This document shows, one piece after another, positions 1 to 12,946 of a stretch of 64,000 nucleotides of DNA. Origin of the DNA: Cinnamomum chago (taxonomy: Eukaryota; Streptophyta; Magnoliopsida; Laurales; Lauraceae). Made by a program: the position numbers and the translations under genes. Under the pieces are notes generated by a model. The model worked only from the letters and a program-made list of their open reading frames with translations. It did no database searches and had not been told where the DNA came from. Numbering within the stretch: the stretch's first letter is position 1; the number at the start of each line of letters is the position of its first letter. Where the stretch lies: NCBI GenBank assembly GCA_038049695.1, contig CP142454.1, positions 19,104,501-19,168,500 of the forward strand, read 5' to 3'.

Positions 1-399
1 GACTGAACTTTAATCTCGCATTTTATCTTGTGATGAAGAAGAATGCTTCAATCCAACATCAAATATCACCCAACCGAAGTGATATCTGAGCTGGGGGTGT
101 TCTAATTCAGTGGTCTGACTGACTTGATGAGATGTGGGTCTTCAAGTTCTGACATGCTCACTTCCATCAGTGCTTAGTGTTAGTGTAGTTTGTAATAATA
201 TCCCTCTTTACTAAGTTTGATCTATGGGTCTTCAGTTTTTACCAAATCAAGGTACATGTTACATGATATCCAGTTCTCTACAATGTTTTGATTGGTTTCA
301 ATGTGCCCAATTCTTCAATACTAAATAGAAATGAGACAGAATGTTATAAATCAGCTAAGTTCAGTTGATATCAATATACAATACATTTGGGTTCTTTGC
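1..399. other. no gene seen at the left edge
   Basis: AT-rich sequence with no open frame or repeat that I can identify. The missing first exon of the VIN3-like gene could lie here or before the window, but no start codon followed by a convincing splice donor was recognised. Confidence 0.4.
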
Positions 400-1560
400 A
401 AGAATAAATGAAAGGAAAACCAGGGGCTTAGATCATGGACAAAGGGTTTTAATGAAAGGCAATAATGTTAAGGAAAAGGTGGAAAGAGTATTTTCACAAA
501 ACTTTTCAATGAAGATTTTCTAGGAGGCTTAGAAACGGGAGATGCTCGTTAGTAGGATATGTCTTTTACCACAAAATTAGAGTAGCAAAAGTGAAGAAAG
601 CATTGACAAGAATGAAGACATGAGAGGCTATGCGGCTAAATGACATTTTGATAGAGGCCGGGAAATGCTTAGGAGAAATTGGAGGGATTTTGGTTAACTA
701 GGTTCTTAAATAAGATATTAAGGACAAAGAAAATGCCAGATGAATGGAGAAGAAGTATTGTAGTACCAATGCACAAGAACATAAGAGATATACAAAGTTG
801 CACCAATTATAGCAGGATCAAGCTTATGAAACTATGAGGAGAGTAGCGGAGCAACAACTTAGACAAAAGACCAAAGTATTTGAAAATCAACTTGGTTTTA
901 TGCTTGTGAGGTAAATAATGGAAGCTATCTTCTCATTTAGACTTTGCACTGGTTATGGATGAATTAACAGCTCGTATTCAAGGGGAGGTGCAGTGGCGTA
1001 TGTTGTTTGCTCATGATATAGTGTTCGTGAATGAATCGAGAGATGATGAGAGACTTTAAAACCTAAGGGCTTTAAAGTTAAGTCATGCAAAGTCAAAATA
1101 AATGATTGCAACTTTAGTGAGGATGTGCAAGAGATGTAACTCTTGTGAGAATTAAAGCTCAAGAGATACCACAAAGAGAGTCTTTCCAATACTTTGGTTT
1201 TATAATTAGTAAGGATGGGAGATTGAGGAGGATGTCAGAGATAGGAGAGGAGAGGATAGTTGAAGTGGAGACCTGCTTCTAGACTCCTTTGTGATTTGCG
1301 CATACTGACAAAATTGAAGGGGAAATTTTAGAAGACAACAATTAGATTAGCCAACTATGGCATATGGAGTATAATATTGGCCAATCAAGAAGCAATATAT
1401 GCAAAAAAATGAGTGTAGTGGAGATGAGAATGTTGAGATGATATGGATGTGTGGTAAAACTAGGAAAGATCAAGCGCTCTCAGGAGCGAGCATTCACGCA
1501 TAGCATGAATAGGTGATAAATTAAGACAAACTCGTTTGAAATGTTTTGGACATGTTCTTT
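400..1560 (+). mobile_element. degenerate RTE-type LINE reverse transcriptase fragment
   Basis: Translation in changing frames recovers a string of plant RTE-clade LINE landmarks in the right order. They are KKALTRMKT near 595, a KMPDEW-like block near 730, MDELTARIQGEVQWRMLF at about 956-1010, KWRPASRLLCDLR near 1264, KMSVVEMRMLRW near 1406 and DKLRQTRLKCFGHV near 1518. Stops and frameshifts separate the blocks. The catalytic FADD motif reads FAHD, so a metal-binding Asp is lost. The fragment is dead and truncated at both ends. It lies in the 5' flank or first intron of the VIN3-like gene. Confidence 0.75.
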
Positions 1561-1739
1561 TTGGCTTGCCTGGATATCTTTATCTCTTTTGTACTAAGAA
1601 AAGCACTCCAATTATATTTTAGAATTGCTCTTTTCTTTGGGTAGAACCCTTGAGTATTCGTGTTGGCTTGAAAGTGCCTTTGTTTGGTTAGATCCTTCCA
1701 CCAATCGAGCTTCATTAGTTATGATGCAGGCCGATCAAA

Positions 1740-2085
1740 GGCCAAGGCTCGCTGGCCCTGATGGCTTACTTGATAGGATCCACATGATCTCTAATTAGAG
1801 ATCTCTATCTTATTTTAGATAATTTCTAGATTAGTAGGTTGCTTAATTGTTAGGAAGATTTCCGTTCTATTTCATATGCTAATTAGGATTAGCTATTTCC
1901 TATTTAGGATTAATGCTACTCTATATATAGAGATGCTTTTTATTGTAATCGGTAGACTTTATTCAAATACTATTCAAGAAGTTGCTCTCGTGAGTTTGGG
2001 TATTTTCCTAAGTGAGTTTAGGGTCTGAGTCTCAGGACTCGATCTCACCGCTGGAGGTGTAGATCTTCACATCAAGTTACTCCTA
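1740..2085 (+). repeat. LTR-like fragment
   Basis: The stretch has the composition of a plant LTR: a TATA-like ctatatatag near 1921, then a downstream region ending in gatctcaccgctggaggtg and agatcttcac. A closely similar ending recurs at 15280-15315 in another context, which supports a dispersed repeat. No primer-binding site or flanking target duplication was identified, so a solo LTR is an inference. Confidence 0.35.
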
Positions 2086-2353
2086 TTTCCAATTACATGC
2101 ACAACACTCCGCATTCTCAATCTGTTGGTTAGGGATGGTTGTTGTCAATGCATCTATCTTCACAACTAAACAGAATTGACATGTAATGTTATGCATCGAC
2201 TCAAGTAATGTGAAATATCAGTATACATTATATGGTTTGTTTGACTATTATTTCTTACAACTTAATCCAATCCATCCCCTGTAATTTATACAATCTACCT
2301 TGCATTTCAGGACTTTGGCATACCAATGAAACAAATATTTATGTTACCATTCA

Positions 2354-2411
2354 AAAAATATATATATATATATATATCACATGAATATTTCCCATATATA
2401 TATATATATCA
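2354..2411. repeat. TA microsatellite
   Basis: Two runs of (TA)n lie about 20 bases apart, within an AT-rich, otherwise featureless stretch from 2100 to 2780. Confidence 0.7.
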
Positions 2412-2783
2412 AAACTGGATTTTTACCAATCACCATCTCCAAAATCAAGATAAATCCAATCAGAATTGGATTTTTCGGTTCCATCATGCCAAAAACAGAG
2501 ATAATCAACTTTGATTTGTGGGATCAACACTCTTTTAGCTTATGATAACATAAGTTGCAGCTTATGAGCCCTTCTTATATATATATAATATGAATATGTA
2601 TGGATGTATGTATGTATGTATGGGAGCACAAAACTTTTAATTTGTGTCAATATTAGCTGGCATACAACTTGATTTTTACATGTAACTTCCTTGTATTTAT
2701 AAACATTCACATATGATATTTCCATCATATTCTCTAGTGTGTTCTTGTTGTTGTTTTTCCCCTTCTTTTTTGGCAATGCATCA

Positions 2784-3058
2784 TGTTCTTGCAAGAAAAC
2801 ATAAATGATTAAACGGTCACCATTCTTCCTATCACCTCACTAACTGATAAGGCAGGCCTGTTTCACTTTCTTATGGAACTTTCCTATAATTCTTATGTGA
2901 TAGCCATGTTCATAATGTTCAATGTTCTTGCAAGAAACTATAAATGATTAAACAGTCACCCTTCTTCCTATCACCTCACTAACTAATGAGGCAGGCCTGT
3001 TTCGCTTTCTTATGAAACTTTCCTATAATTCTTATGTGAGGCAAATGTTCATAATGTG
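2784..3058. repeat. tandem duplication of about 140 bp
   Basis: Two copies of a unit beginning near gttcttgcaagaaa and running through gcaggcctgtttc to ttcttatgtga lie head to tail (about 2784-2920 and 2926-3058), with a few percent divergence. The pair ends about 55 bases before the acceptor of the PHD exon of the VIN3-like gene, so it lies in the upstream intron. Confidence 0.75.
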
Positions 3059-3115
3059 TCTTCATTACATTATATACTGCGTGTTGTGCAACTAAGAATG
3101 TTTATTTTAGTTCAG

Positions 3116-6100
3116 GATTCGTGCTTGATCCATCCAAATGCAGTAAACTGAGTATGGATGAAAAGAGAGAACTTGTGTATGAAATATCAAAATGGTCGAA
3201 TGGTGCCCCAGAAATGCTACAGTCATGGAGCCGCCGGGATCTTTTGCAGGTCCTGTGTGCAGAGTTGGGAAAGGAGAGAAAATTTAGCAATTTACCAAAG
3301 TTAAAATTGATAGAACATCTTCTTAAAATTGTGTCTGAGAAGAAAATGGAGCAACATACAGATGGTGCGGATTCGGAGTCGCATCCATCATCTTCTAGTG
3401 CCCAAGGCTTATCAAAGAGACAGAGGAAGTCTGACCATCCATCTCGATTGGCCATTGTGACAGATCATCATCAGTGCGCAGATGATGGTGAAGGCCATGA
3501 AAGTGTCATATATTGCCAAAACTCGGCTTGTCGGGCCACTATACGCCCAGAAGATGCATTTTGCAAGAGATGCTCGTGTTGCATCTGTTTCCAATATGAT
3601 GATAACAAGGATCCTAGCCTTTGGTTGGTTTGCAACTCAGAGCCTCCTAATCAAGGTGTGTCATGTGGGTTGTCATGTCATCTTGAGTGTGCCCTCAGGC
3701 ATGAAAAGGCTGGAATTTCTAAGGGTGGACACTGCCTTGGATTGGATGGGGGCTTTTATTGCATATCTTGTGGAAAAGTGAATGACTTGCTCAGGTAAAC
3801 CATTTTACATTATTTATTTTTCTTTTAATTGCTTTTCTGGATTACAAATTACTGTAAAGTTTCAGTTTTCATTCTGTAGATTTTCTACCCTATATAAATA
3901 TCTATCAAACTAATGCTATGCTATTTATTTATGATTATCATTATATGCTTCCCTTTCCCTTTTGTCCATTTTGGATTATTTGGTGATTTAAGAAATCTTA
4001 TGCAAGGGGCTTAAGTTGTGTAATAAATCAAATGATGCTCTAGTTGTAGACACTTTGCTTTTAGAAGGGTTCTTAATCTTTGATTTGCGTGGAGTTGAGT
4101 TGTTTCTTTTGGAAATTTGAGAAAATGCTTTTTTGTTTTTGTTTTTGTTTGTCACTTATAGCATTTGAAGTATGCTTTACTTTGGACGAATTGTTGCAAT
4201 TGCTATTGTGGTGACTTGAAGCTATGGAAGAAGCTTTGTGGATGAATTTGGCCACCATTTGTTGCTTCAGGCTTCCACACACTTGATTGTTTTTTTGAAC
4301 CATCAGTGTAAACTGCAAGGAATTATTGATAACGTAAATACAGCATTTAATCGTGTTGATATGAATTTATTCTACCTGTAATTATATTGTATATGCACCA
4401 TTGTTTATGGAAGGCATTCCTTTCTTTGCATATTTACAATGTATACCTCTTACATTGTTTGTCTTACACAAATGTAATCCCTTATCATCAATGAAACTTT
4501 TGTTACCAAAAAAAGAAAAACAAATTGAAATGAAAGCATGATGTTGCAAACTGGCAATAGACATGAACAATAGTTAATGGTGCTATATACACCAAGATGA
4601 AAACCTTCAGCAACATATGTAGCATGTTTCTCCCTCATTAGTGACTGGCCTGTGTTGTTCTCTCTGTACTCCTAACTTGAAATTTTGGCATAAATAATTT
4701 TGAATTGCATATCTGGGTTATTCATTAAAGATGCAGTGGACAAAATAATGTCTTAGCGATTTTTGTTCGTTTTCTCATCATGGTGAATATAACTTTCCTA
4801 ACCTTGATAATTTTATATCCATCCACAATTTCTTCTTTCTTTCTTTCTTAAACCATTTCTCTGAATATTTTGAATACAAGGGAACTCTGCAAATGCTCCA
4901 TTCAAAATTTCATGTAATACAAGAATTATGCTTCTCTAGCGAAAAGCATGAAGATAAGAATGTGATTACAATTTACAATGTAAATAACTGAGTTCTTAGG
5001 CTTGTATATATATTTGATAGAGGGGCTTACACATTTTATCTTTGCCAGACAAGAAATGTAGATGGTGCAAATCTGAATAACCATTTTCTTCAGCTTTTAC
5101 ATATTTCATCTTTTCTAGAGAAACTAAATAAACATGAAGGCATGTGGGGTTTTGCCACATCACTGCCAGACAAGAAATGTACACCATGCAAATCTGAATA
5201 ACCATTTTCTTCGGCTTTTACATATTTCATCTTTGCTAGACAAACTAAATAAACATGAAGGTATGTGGGGTTTTCTACATTTTTACACTCAAAATCCTTG
5301 CATTGTCTCCATCTATGGAGTTGCTTGTGATGGATTTTAGTCTATAATGCATACTCTGACCCCAACCTTTCCTCTTGAACCACCTGTAGATATGGGCAGT
5401 TTGATCAGCTATCCATCCACTTGATGTTACCACCATCTCCAAAGACACATTTTGTTTCTATCATTTTAAGATGCATCTTTACCCCATGGCCAATGCTTGT
5501 TTGTTACTAATGCAGTTGAATCCTCTTCATAGTGTTCATGTATTGTGTTGACAGAACTGCTTTGTCAACATTGTAGCACATGCTTGAATTGACAGAGTTA
5601 CACTACAGTTATTTTTGTTTGATGGCAATTGGCTAGCATGGATGAAAGCATCAATGGATATGCGTCAGAGAATTAAAATTGGTGTCCCATATATATGCTT
5701 CTTTTGAGAATTTAAATGTGAAGGTAACTATATAAAAGGAAATGCAATGACAGTGAATCATAGATCTTTATTTCAGCGTAATTAAAAATTAGTTTCCTCT
5801 TTGTTTGCAAAGCATTCTAAGAAATGTATTCCTGAGAGTGTTAAAAAATTGAAGAAACAAAGGTGAAGGTCCATAAATGACCATTAATTAATCTCCCCTT
5901 TGATGGAAAATGAATTAAGTGGAGAATGAAAATGAATACCAAGCCATTATCCCATTGTCCCGTGATATCCTATGTATTCACTTTCTTGCAAAAGAAATGT
6001 TGCCTACACACATCTACTTTTGAAAATTAATTATGATTAAAAGTTTAGATGATATGCACCATAGAAATGCTTATCTACAAGCCCATGTCTTGTTTTAAGC

Positions 6101-9100
6101 ATGGCTTGTTATGCTTGTTCTAGCAGTTGTCCCAAGAACTTTTAATGAAGGATGTTATTCTTTTACCAACAAGTACTGCTTTCGTTAATATATTGTTTTG
6201 GAGTGATCAAGGTGATGTTATAACAGCCCTCTGAGCAATAGTGCTTTTGACTTCCTGAGTCCTGAGCTATAGTTTTGGCAAGCTTTCTAAGTCAGCCTTA
6301 AGTTCAGAACAGCCTGTGGGCCTTCAAAGCTTTATTAGGGTACATAGACCATTACATCACTACAGTGTCTGTCAAACCTACTATGTAGTATTTCTTATGA
6401 TTCCTAGGTTGGAAATCACGTGAAGTATCAAAGCGACTCTGTAGGTCCACAGCTCCTGGTTTCCAATATTGTCCAATAAATACTATAGTACTCTATACAT
6501 TGGCAGTTTGTTGAATTAGATTCATTTTTAAACAAATATACTGCCTATATGGGTATTGTTTCACTCATTCACTCTTTCCGTAGATGGTACATTGTGCTTA
6601 ACATCCATTTTGCCGTTATTTTTTTGCTCTCCAATGCCAGTATGATACATTGCACATCCACAACCCATTTGCTTGAAAATTGCTTCACTTTTTTTGCTGC
6701 CCAGCTGTTCTATAACAGCTGCTATAAGAGGCAGGAACATCTAATAAAAGCCCTTGTTTTAAGTTTTTTTTACCCTTATAATAATACAGATGCTGGCAGA
6801 AGCAGCTACTGATTGCAAAGGATGCCAGACGTGTGGACATATTTGGTTATCGGCTTTCTCTAATCCATAAGCTTGTCCATGGAACTGAGAAATACCAAAA
6901 GCTTTATGAGATTGTGAACAAGGCAGTGAAGAGTCTTGAGGCAGAAGTCGGAACTTTAGATAGTCTGCCCATAATGATGGCACGTGGCATTGTTAGCAGA
7001 CTCTCATCTGGTGCAGAGATTCAAAAATTGTGTGCTGCTGCGGTAGAGTTGTTAGATTCTATCATTTCTACTGCTTCACAGTCATCGTTGGGTTGTAATA
7101 TTCAAGGTATACATCTCTTCTAAACTGGTCTTATGACATATATATGTCCGGCAACTGATAAACCTGCACTCCAAATAAGTGGAACAATCAGTACTAAGAG
7201 GGCCTAAAACTCAGGAAGAAGGGAAATTGGCATAAGAGCATTATGCCCCTCCCTAAACAGGCAAAAACAAACATCAATTACAAATAACAAATCAAACAAA
7301 AGAACCAACCCTCTCTACCCCTGTTTGGGGAAACTATCTGCTGCATCATTATCTTAACAACCAATGGTATGAAACTCAACCTTGATAGACAAACCTAAGC
7401 ACTTATCTCATCAAGGTAAAATTGAAATTACCAGGGACCTCTATTTCAAGTAGTTATCAAAGAGATGCATTGGTGGAGTCACTCTCCAGATCAACGAACC
7501 ATGAAACAAGGGCAGGTGTGATCTCAACGCTTCTAAAATAGCCAGGACCTCAGCTTCATTAGTATCTTTGACTCCAACTGATTTTGTTAAGGAAAGCAAT
7601 ATCTGGCCTTTATTGTCTCAAAGAATACCACCTATACCAGTTGGGCCCAACTTCTCTTTAGCACGCCATCGACATTGAACTTCAAGAATCCCTATGCCTC
7701 TACATTGATAGCTTTAGAAGGAAACCAATGCTCTATGCCTCTACATTGATAGCTTTAGAAGAGCCACACTCCACACACACTCCCCAATTGTGGATAGTGT
7801 TGTCCAAAGATAAATTAAGGCAGTCCTTCCTACATAGAGCCCATTTGCGTGCCCTCATGGTGACAGCTGAAATGATAGCCTCAGAAGGCAAAGCTGAATT
7901 TTTAAAAATTCTACAATTTCTTTATTCCAAATTGAGCAGAGTATGGCAAATGGTCTGAAATTCCAAAGCAACCGACCACAACTAAAAGGAACTGCACATC
8001 CTCCAAAAACTTACATATCTGCTTAAGATAGTGGACAACACATTAATTACTAAGAAAAATGCCATTATTACAATATGCCTGTCCTTAAGATATGGAAAGC
8101 TGAGGACCCATATGTCTCTTTGCAAAGCAGCAATGGTTTGGCATGCTTTACTGGGCAATCTAAAGTGCAGCTGATACAAATTTGGGGAACAACGAAATCC
8201 TGAGCAATTCTGTTACAGTTTTCCATGCCAGGCCATACCATGCTACCCTAAAAGCATAGCAAAATGGTCTCCATTCTGCTAAATAAGTTGCGGAACTATG
8301 ATTTTTAAGTGCATCAGAAAGGAATCAGGGTTCCAGAGTTGCAATGAAATTGAAGACCACATCAGGTGCGGTACTGTTTATGCAGCATTTTCACTTAATG
8401 TTGTTTTCAATATTTGCACCATCACAAATGTGCAATCAAACCATTAACAAACCCAGATGGGAAATTTTACACATTGCAACCTGTTTTATCCATGGATGAC
8501 AAATTTGCAACCATAATTCTATTATTTCCATGTTCCATATTCTTTCTCTTATGGTCTTTTAAATATTGAAAATGGATGAGTGTACTTCCATAATCCTCTA
8601 TCATTTTTCATGTGCTCAACATTTGCAGAAGCCAGTTCAGTATCTCCCAGCATGATCAGCATTATAAATGTCTCTTCAACATCTCTGACTGTGGTCTTGT
8701 GTTCTGAGAGTGCATTATCAGAAGAACTTGTTGGCTACAACTTATGGCATCGCAAGACCAACACAGTTGACTACCCTGCTGAGCCCACTTGTGCTTTGTC
8801 CTGGCCTAACAGAAGGTTTTTTGTCTCCAATCTTACTCCAGCTACCGAGTACATCTTCAAAATCATTTCTGTCGGCAGCACAAGGGAGTTGGGAAAGTGT
8901 GAAGTTAGCTTTAGGACCAGCAGCATTGGGGAAGAAATTGCAAAGAGCTCAGAAGCATCAGAAGGAGGTTCAAAGGGACCTCCATTTGCGAGTCCAAAAA
9001 CAAACTGCAGTGGCATGTCCAATCCTTCGTCAGAGGGAGACGAATCTAATTCTACAGGCAATTGTTCAAGTTATCGTGAAAAAACCTCGATGCCTGATTT

Positions 9101-9926
9101 AGGGAAGGTAACTAATCATACCCACAAAGAAACGTCCTATTCTGAGAATGCTGGCATGGACATGTGTTGCAGAACAACAGATGCCACAGAGCAGGAAGAA
9201 ATGCTGGGAGATTCAGTTTCTGCATTGGATGAAGAAAATGTAATGGGTGAGGTTGGTTCAGAACCAAATTCAACAATTCCATCCGAGTCTCAGAGAGATT
9301 CTACAAATTCAACCAATGACAAACAAGTATCTAATGTTCCAAAACCCGAGAAGAAGAAACAGCTGGGTGCTCCATTGCTTGAGGAGATTAGCATCGAAAA
9401 TGAATCAAATGTTCCTGTTGGAAATGGAAATGAGAGGGAGATTGTACCATTTAGGTGCTCAGAATCTGTCCTTCCCTTCACTCCAAGCAAGCTGGAAAAT
9501 GGGAAAGATGGGCCAGGAAGGGGTGGTAGAGCAGAATTGGTCAGTGGGGAACCACCGGAGAAATGGCCCCTGAAACCAGTGGAGCCCCAAGCTGGGAGCT
9601 CGTCAAAGAAAAGGAGTGCAGGGAGATTCGAAGATGCTAGTATTGGAGATGGGTCTTTGGAGAGGAACTATGAATACTGCGTGAAGGTGATAAGGTGGCT
9701 AGAGTGCGAAGGGCATATCCAGAAGAGCTTTCGAGTGAAGTTCCTTACTTGGTTTAGCCTGCGAGCAACCCCACAGGAGCGACGGGTTGTGAGTGTTTAT
9801 GTTGACACCCTGATTGATGACCCATCGAGCCTTGCAGGCCAACTTGTTGACACTTTCTCGGAAGGTATATGCAGCAAAAGGCCGCTGCCCGGGCCATCAG
9901 GGGTCTGCATGAAGCTCTGGCATTGA
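3116..9926 (+). CDS. VIN3-like (VEL/VIL) PHD-FNIII-VID protein, 5' end missing
   Basis: Three exons are resolved: 3116-3794, 6790-7106 and 8629-9926 (stop TGA 9924-9926), all with GT-AG introns and consistent phase. Together they encode about 764 residues. The first exon starts mid-codon before [20 protein letters not shown], a block typical of VIL proteins, so a small upstream coding exon is missing. Exon 1 carries a Cys-rich lead-in and the plant PHD-like finger (CICFQYDD, then [10 protein letters not shown] and GGFYCISC). Exon 3 begins with a fibronectin III domain ([26 protein letters not shown]), followed by an acidic Ser-rich linker and the C-terminal VID helix region ([31 protein letters not shown]). 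Relatives VIN3, VRN5/VIL1 and VEL1 act with Polycomb PRC2 in the nucleus to silence FLC-type genes, and VID mediates oligomerisation. That role here is inferred from family. The middle intron holds LINE debris. Confidence 0.9.
5037..5280. repeat. tandem duplication of about 122 bp in VIN3-like intron
   Basis: Two head-to-tail copies, each containing gccagacaagaaatgta, then ctgaataaccattttcttc and ending near catgtggggtttt, lie at about 5037-5158 and 5161-5280. The rest of this roughly 3-kb intron (3795-6789) is AT-rich, with no feature I could support. Confidence 0.75.
7200..8340 (-). mobile_element. degenerate LINE 3' region (zf-RVT and RNase H) in VIN3-like intron
   Basis: On the minus strand, broken frames read [15 protein letters not shown] near 7540-7580, the conserved NEAE block of a LINE RNase H domain. 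ILCSIWNKE near 7930-7960 resembles the ILWSIWKERN block that precedes RNase H in plant L1-type LINEs. The same blocks, better preserved, appear at 63470-63977. The fragment lies antisense inside the last intron of the VIN3-like gene. Exact ends are uncertain. Confidence 0.6.
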
Positions 9927-12143
9927 GGTGAGGTCTCAACCAGCGGCAGCACCCCTTCTTGTGACTTATTGTTGTCTGGTATTCTTTGGGAGGAGATTGC
10001 ACATTCTTCATTGAACATCCCAAATCAATTTGATTTGTGGATATAGATTAGTATGGCAATTGTCATTGAAACTACCATTTTATAGATAAGTAGCTTCCAT
10101 TTTACAGTGCACTTCTTCACAGGTCACTCTAGTGAGCTGACTCCTGTGTCTAGTATCCCAGTCCCCAAACCATCCAAATCATGGGTTTCAATGCGGATAT
10201 GGGCACAAAATTCAGGTACTGTGGTTCTTATTGGCTGGCTATTTGAGCGAGCCCATCCTGTTTATGGCCCTGTAATCATCTGCTTTTGCCCATTGAATTT
10301 GGACTGACCATTTTCTTCTCAAATGTATGTTTGATTGTTATAGGATGAAGGGCACTGCATTTTTTCAGCAAAGTTTCATGGTTCAAGTTGGTGTTTGGAT
10401 GAGTTGCTTCATGGTAAATGGTAGTATACAGTTGCAATGAGATTGGTACTAGTCCTGTATATGCTCTCTGATTCACCTGATAGACTGGACCCGACCTGTG
10501 AAATCCTTGTATGGACCATCTTATGGCCCTGATTAGTACTGCTGGCGACCTGGGTTTCATATAGGCTGTAGGCGATTAATTGTTTACCTGAGTAACACAT
10601 GAATGCCATCATGATGCCTAGGATATGTTCACCTTAGAGCTGAGTGCAAATCACTTATGTACAGTCCAGCTCATAGGGCCCACTTAGATGCAAGTTTACC
10701 AATGAGAGTGGGGTAGATTGAAAGGTCTCCTCATGGACAAGGGGGATCCAAATAATTAGCCTCGCCAGATTATTCTAACCCTTGATGATATCTTAATCAT
10801 ACATTTTCTTGAGATTAAATTCAACAGTGACAGAAGGTTCGGTTAGTGTAAAATTAGGTCAGATGCCAGATCAAGGGATGAAAAGACTATCAAAATGGGT
10901 TGTATTGATGAAAGGTGGGTGCAAGTCCATCATAGCGATAAAATATGTAATAACATATTGTATGACAAATTGAAAAGCCTTTGGCACTGGCCACAATGGA
11001 AGGTGCTCACTATTGTCATATTGAGGTTTTGGGTTCAAAAGTCATTTTATGAATGATACTAATACTAATACTACTGCTAATAATAATAATAATAATAGTA
11101 ATTTAATAAATAATAAATTTGAAACAACTTCAATTGACTTTATGCAAGTTGATGACCCATCAAGAAAAAGAAATAGGCCAAAGGGAATGTAAATGAAAAT
11201 ATCAAGGCTAAATTTGAAGATGTGCAATCCATCCAGAGATTTGGCCTAGATAAAGTGGAATGAAAAACAAAATTCATGTAGCACATAGTTGGCTTGGGAC
11301 ACAGCTTTGAGGATGATTATAACGACCACAACAAGTGGAGCTATTAAATGGTACCTAAGTATACTCTCAAACAACTCAAGATATATATTTTTAAAACCTT
11401 CATATATTTTTTAATATGTGAATGTGATCATATCCTGGATCTGAATCCTTGGGCTGGAACATATATAAATCTGGATCAGGATCAAAATTTTCCAGCTCCT
11501 ATGTGCTTGGAACCGAATTACATATCCAAATTTCTCCCAGATCCAAAAATAGGCTTCACACCTGCGAATTGATTCTTGAATACCCGCTTGCAACCCTAAA
11601 ACCATACCTGACCCTTAACGAGCCGTGTTTGAGTTGGGTTAGTAGGTGTAGTTGGGTTGTGCCCCTCCTGTAATCGAGGAACCAACAAATAAAATCACCA
11701 ACAGAATTTATAGCCATATTCATACAGTCATACAGCACAATTTCAATTTGTGCACGCTCTCCAGTTACCCACAACCACAAGAGAAGGCCAGTAGAGAGAA
11801 AAAAAAACAAAGGCTGAGAGCGCAATTTAACTCCAAATCCCTGAAAACTAGCATCAAACAACAACATACCAAGTGCTGAAAAAGAATGAGAGAGCACAGA
11901 AACTAGCTGAGTATTTTAACTCCACAAAACAATGTCCAAGAATTGCTGCTTCTGGTATACAGCATAATGTAATATAATAGTTTCAAACACTCAAGATTCA
12001 AGACAGTCCCTCTATACTTAAGACTTAAATAAGCCACACCCTTGTCAGCCATTGCGGGATGATGGTCGAATCACAACTATCGTGTACAGCTCCCTGTGAC
12101 TGCATGGAGATATCTTCCCATGCCCTTGCAAAAAATCAAGCTG
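9927..12143. other. intergenic region, 3' flank of VIN3-like gene
   Basis: After the VIN3-like stop comes presumed 3' UTR and AT-rich sequence containing a short ATA/ATT run near 11075-11100. No open frame here has recognisable protein character. Confidence 0.5.
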
Positions 12144-12832
12144 TCACAGAAGGATGATTTCATCAAAAGGAACTCTCTCATAATCCTCTCTCCATTGTTG
12201 ACACTGCAAAATACCTACATGCCCATTTTTATAAAATATTAAACAAAAAGTTCATTCATTCTTTAGAATAAAAGACGACTTTGGAGAAAAAAGAGAGGCA
12301 CGATTTACCTTCCCACCAGATACTATACATCCTATACTTTGTTCTTCAATTCTTTTGGTTTCTCGCCTTCCTTTCCCTGCAATGGACTGACTTTAGCACC
12401 TCAAAAAAAAAAAACATGTTTGGTAGTTCTGCAGCTAAGTGCATTAGTAATCAGGGACATGCATGGGGAAATGAGGAAATACGATAAGTCGGACTTTTCT
12501 TCTTCTATTGCTGCTGCTTCTTTTACTGTCTTTCAGCCCGAAACCTCAAATATTTCTGATAAAAAAATAGTGATGTCTGATGGGGAAGTAAGAAAACTGC
12601 ATCTGGAATACATAGCAAGTGAAACAAACTATCCCTTCTGCCAAAATATTTAAACCAATTACAGAGCAAGTACACCCAATAGCCCCAGAATCACCATCCA
12701 TCTACATCTATACAGATTCATTCCCTATGATTCACCAAAACCTGAAAGCTTGATATTGTGGCTTAATAGAAAAATAGAACATATCACGGGTGAGCTCATT
12801 CAGCACGCACAACTACACAAAGAAAACAGGGG

Positions 12833-12897
<65 letters not shown>

Positions 12898-12901
12898 CAG
12901 G

Positions 12902-12946
<45 letters not shown>

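Noticed and set aside
8710..10023. Several overlapping frames on both strands around 8700-10020
   Set aside because: They are out-of-frame or antisense shadows of the last exon of the VIN3-like gene.
12750..12944. Frames encoding long Arg-Glu repeats
   Set aside because: They are translations of the (GA)n microsatellite.
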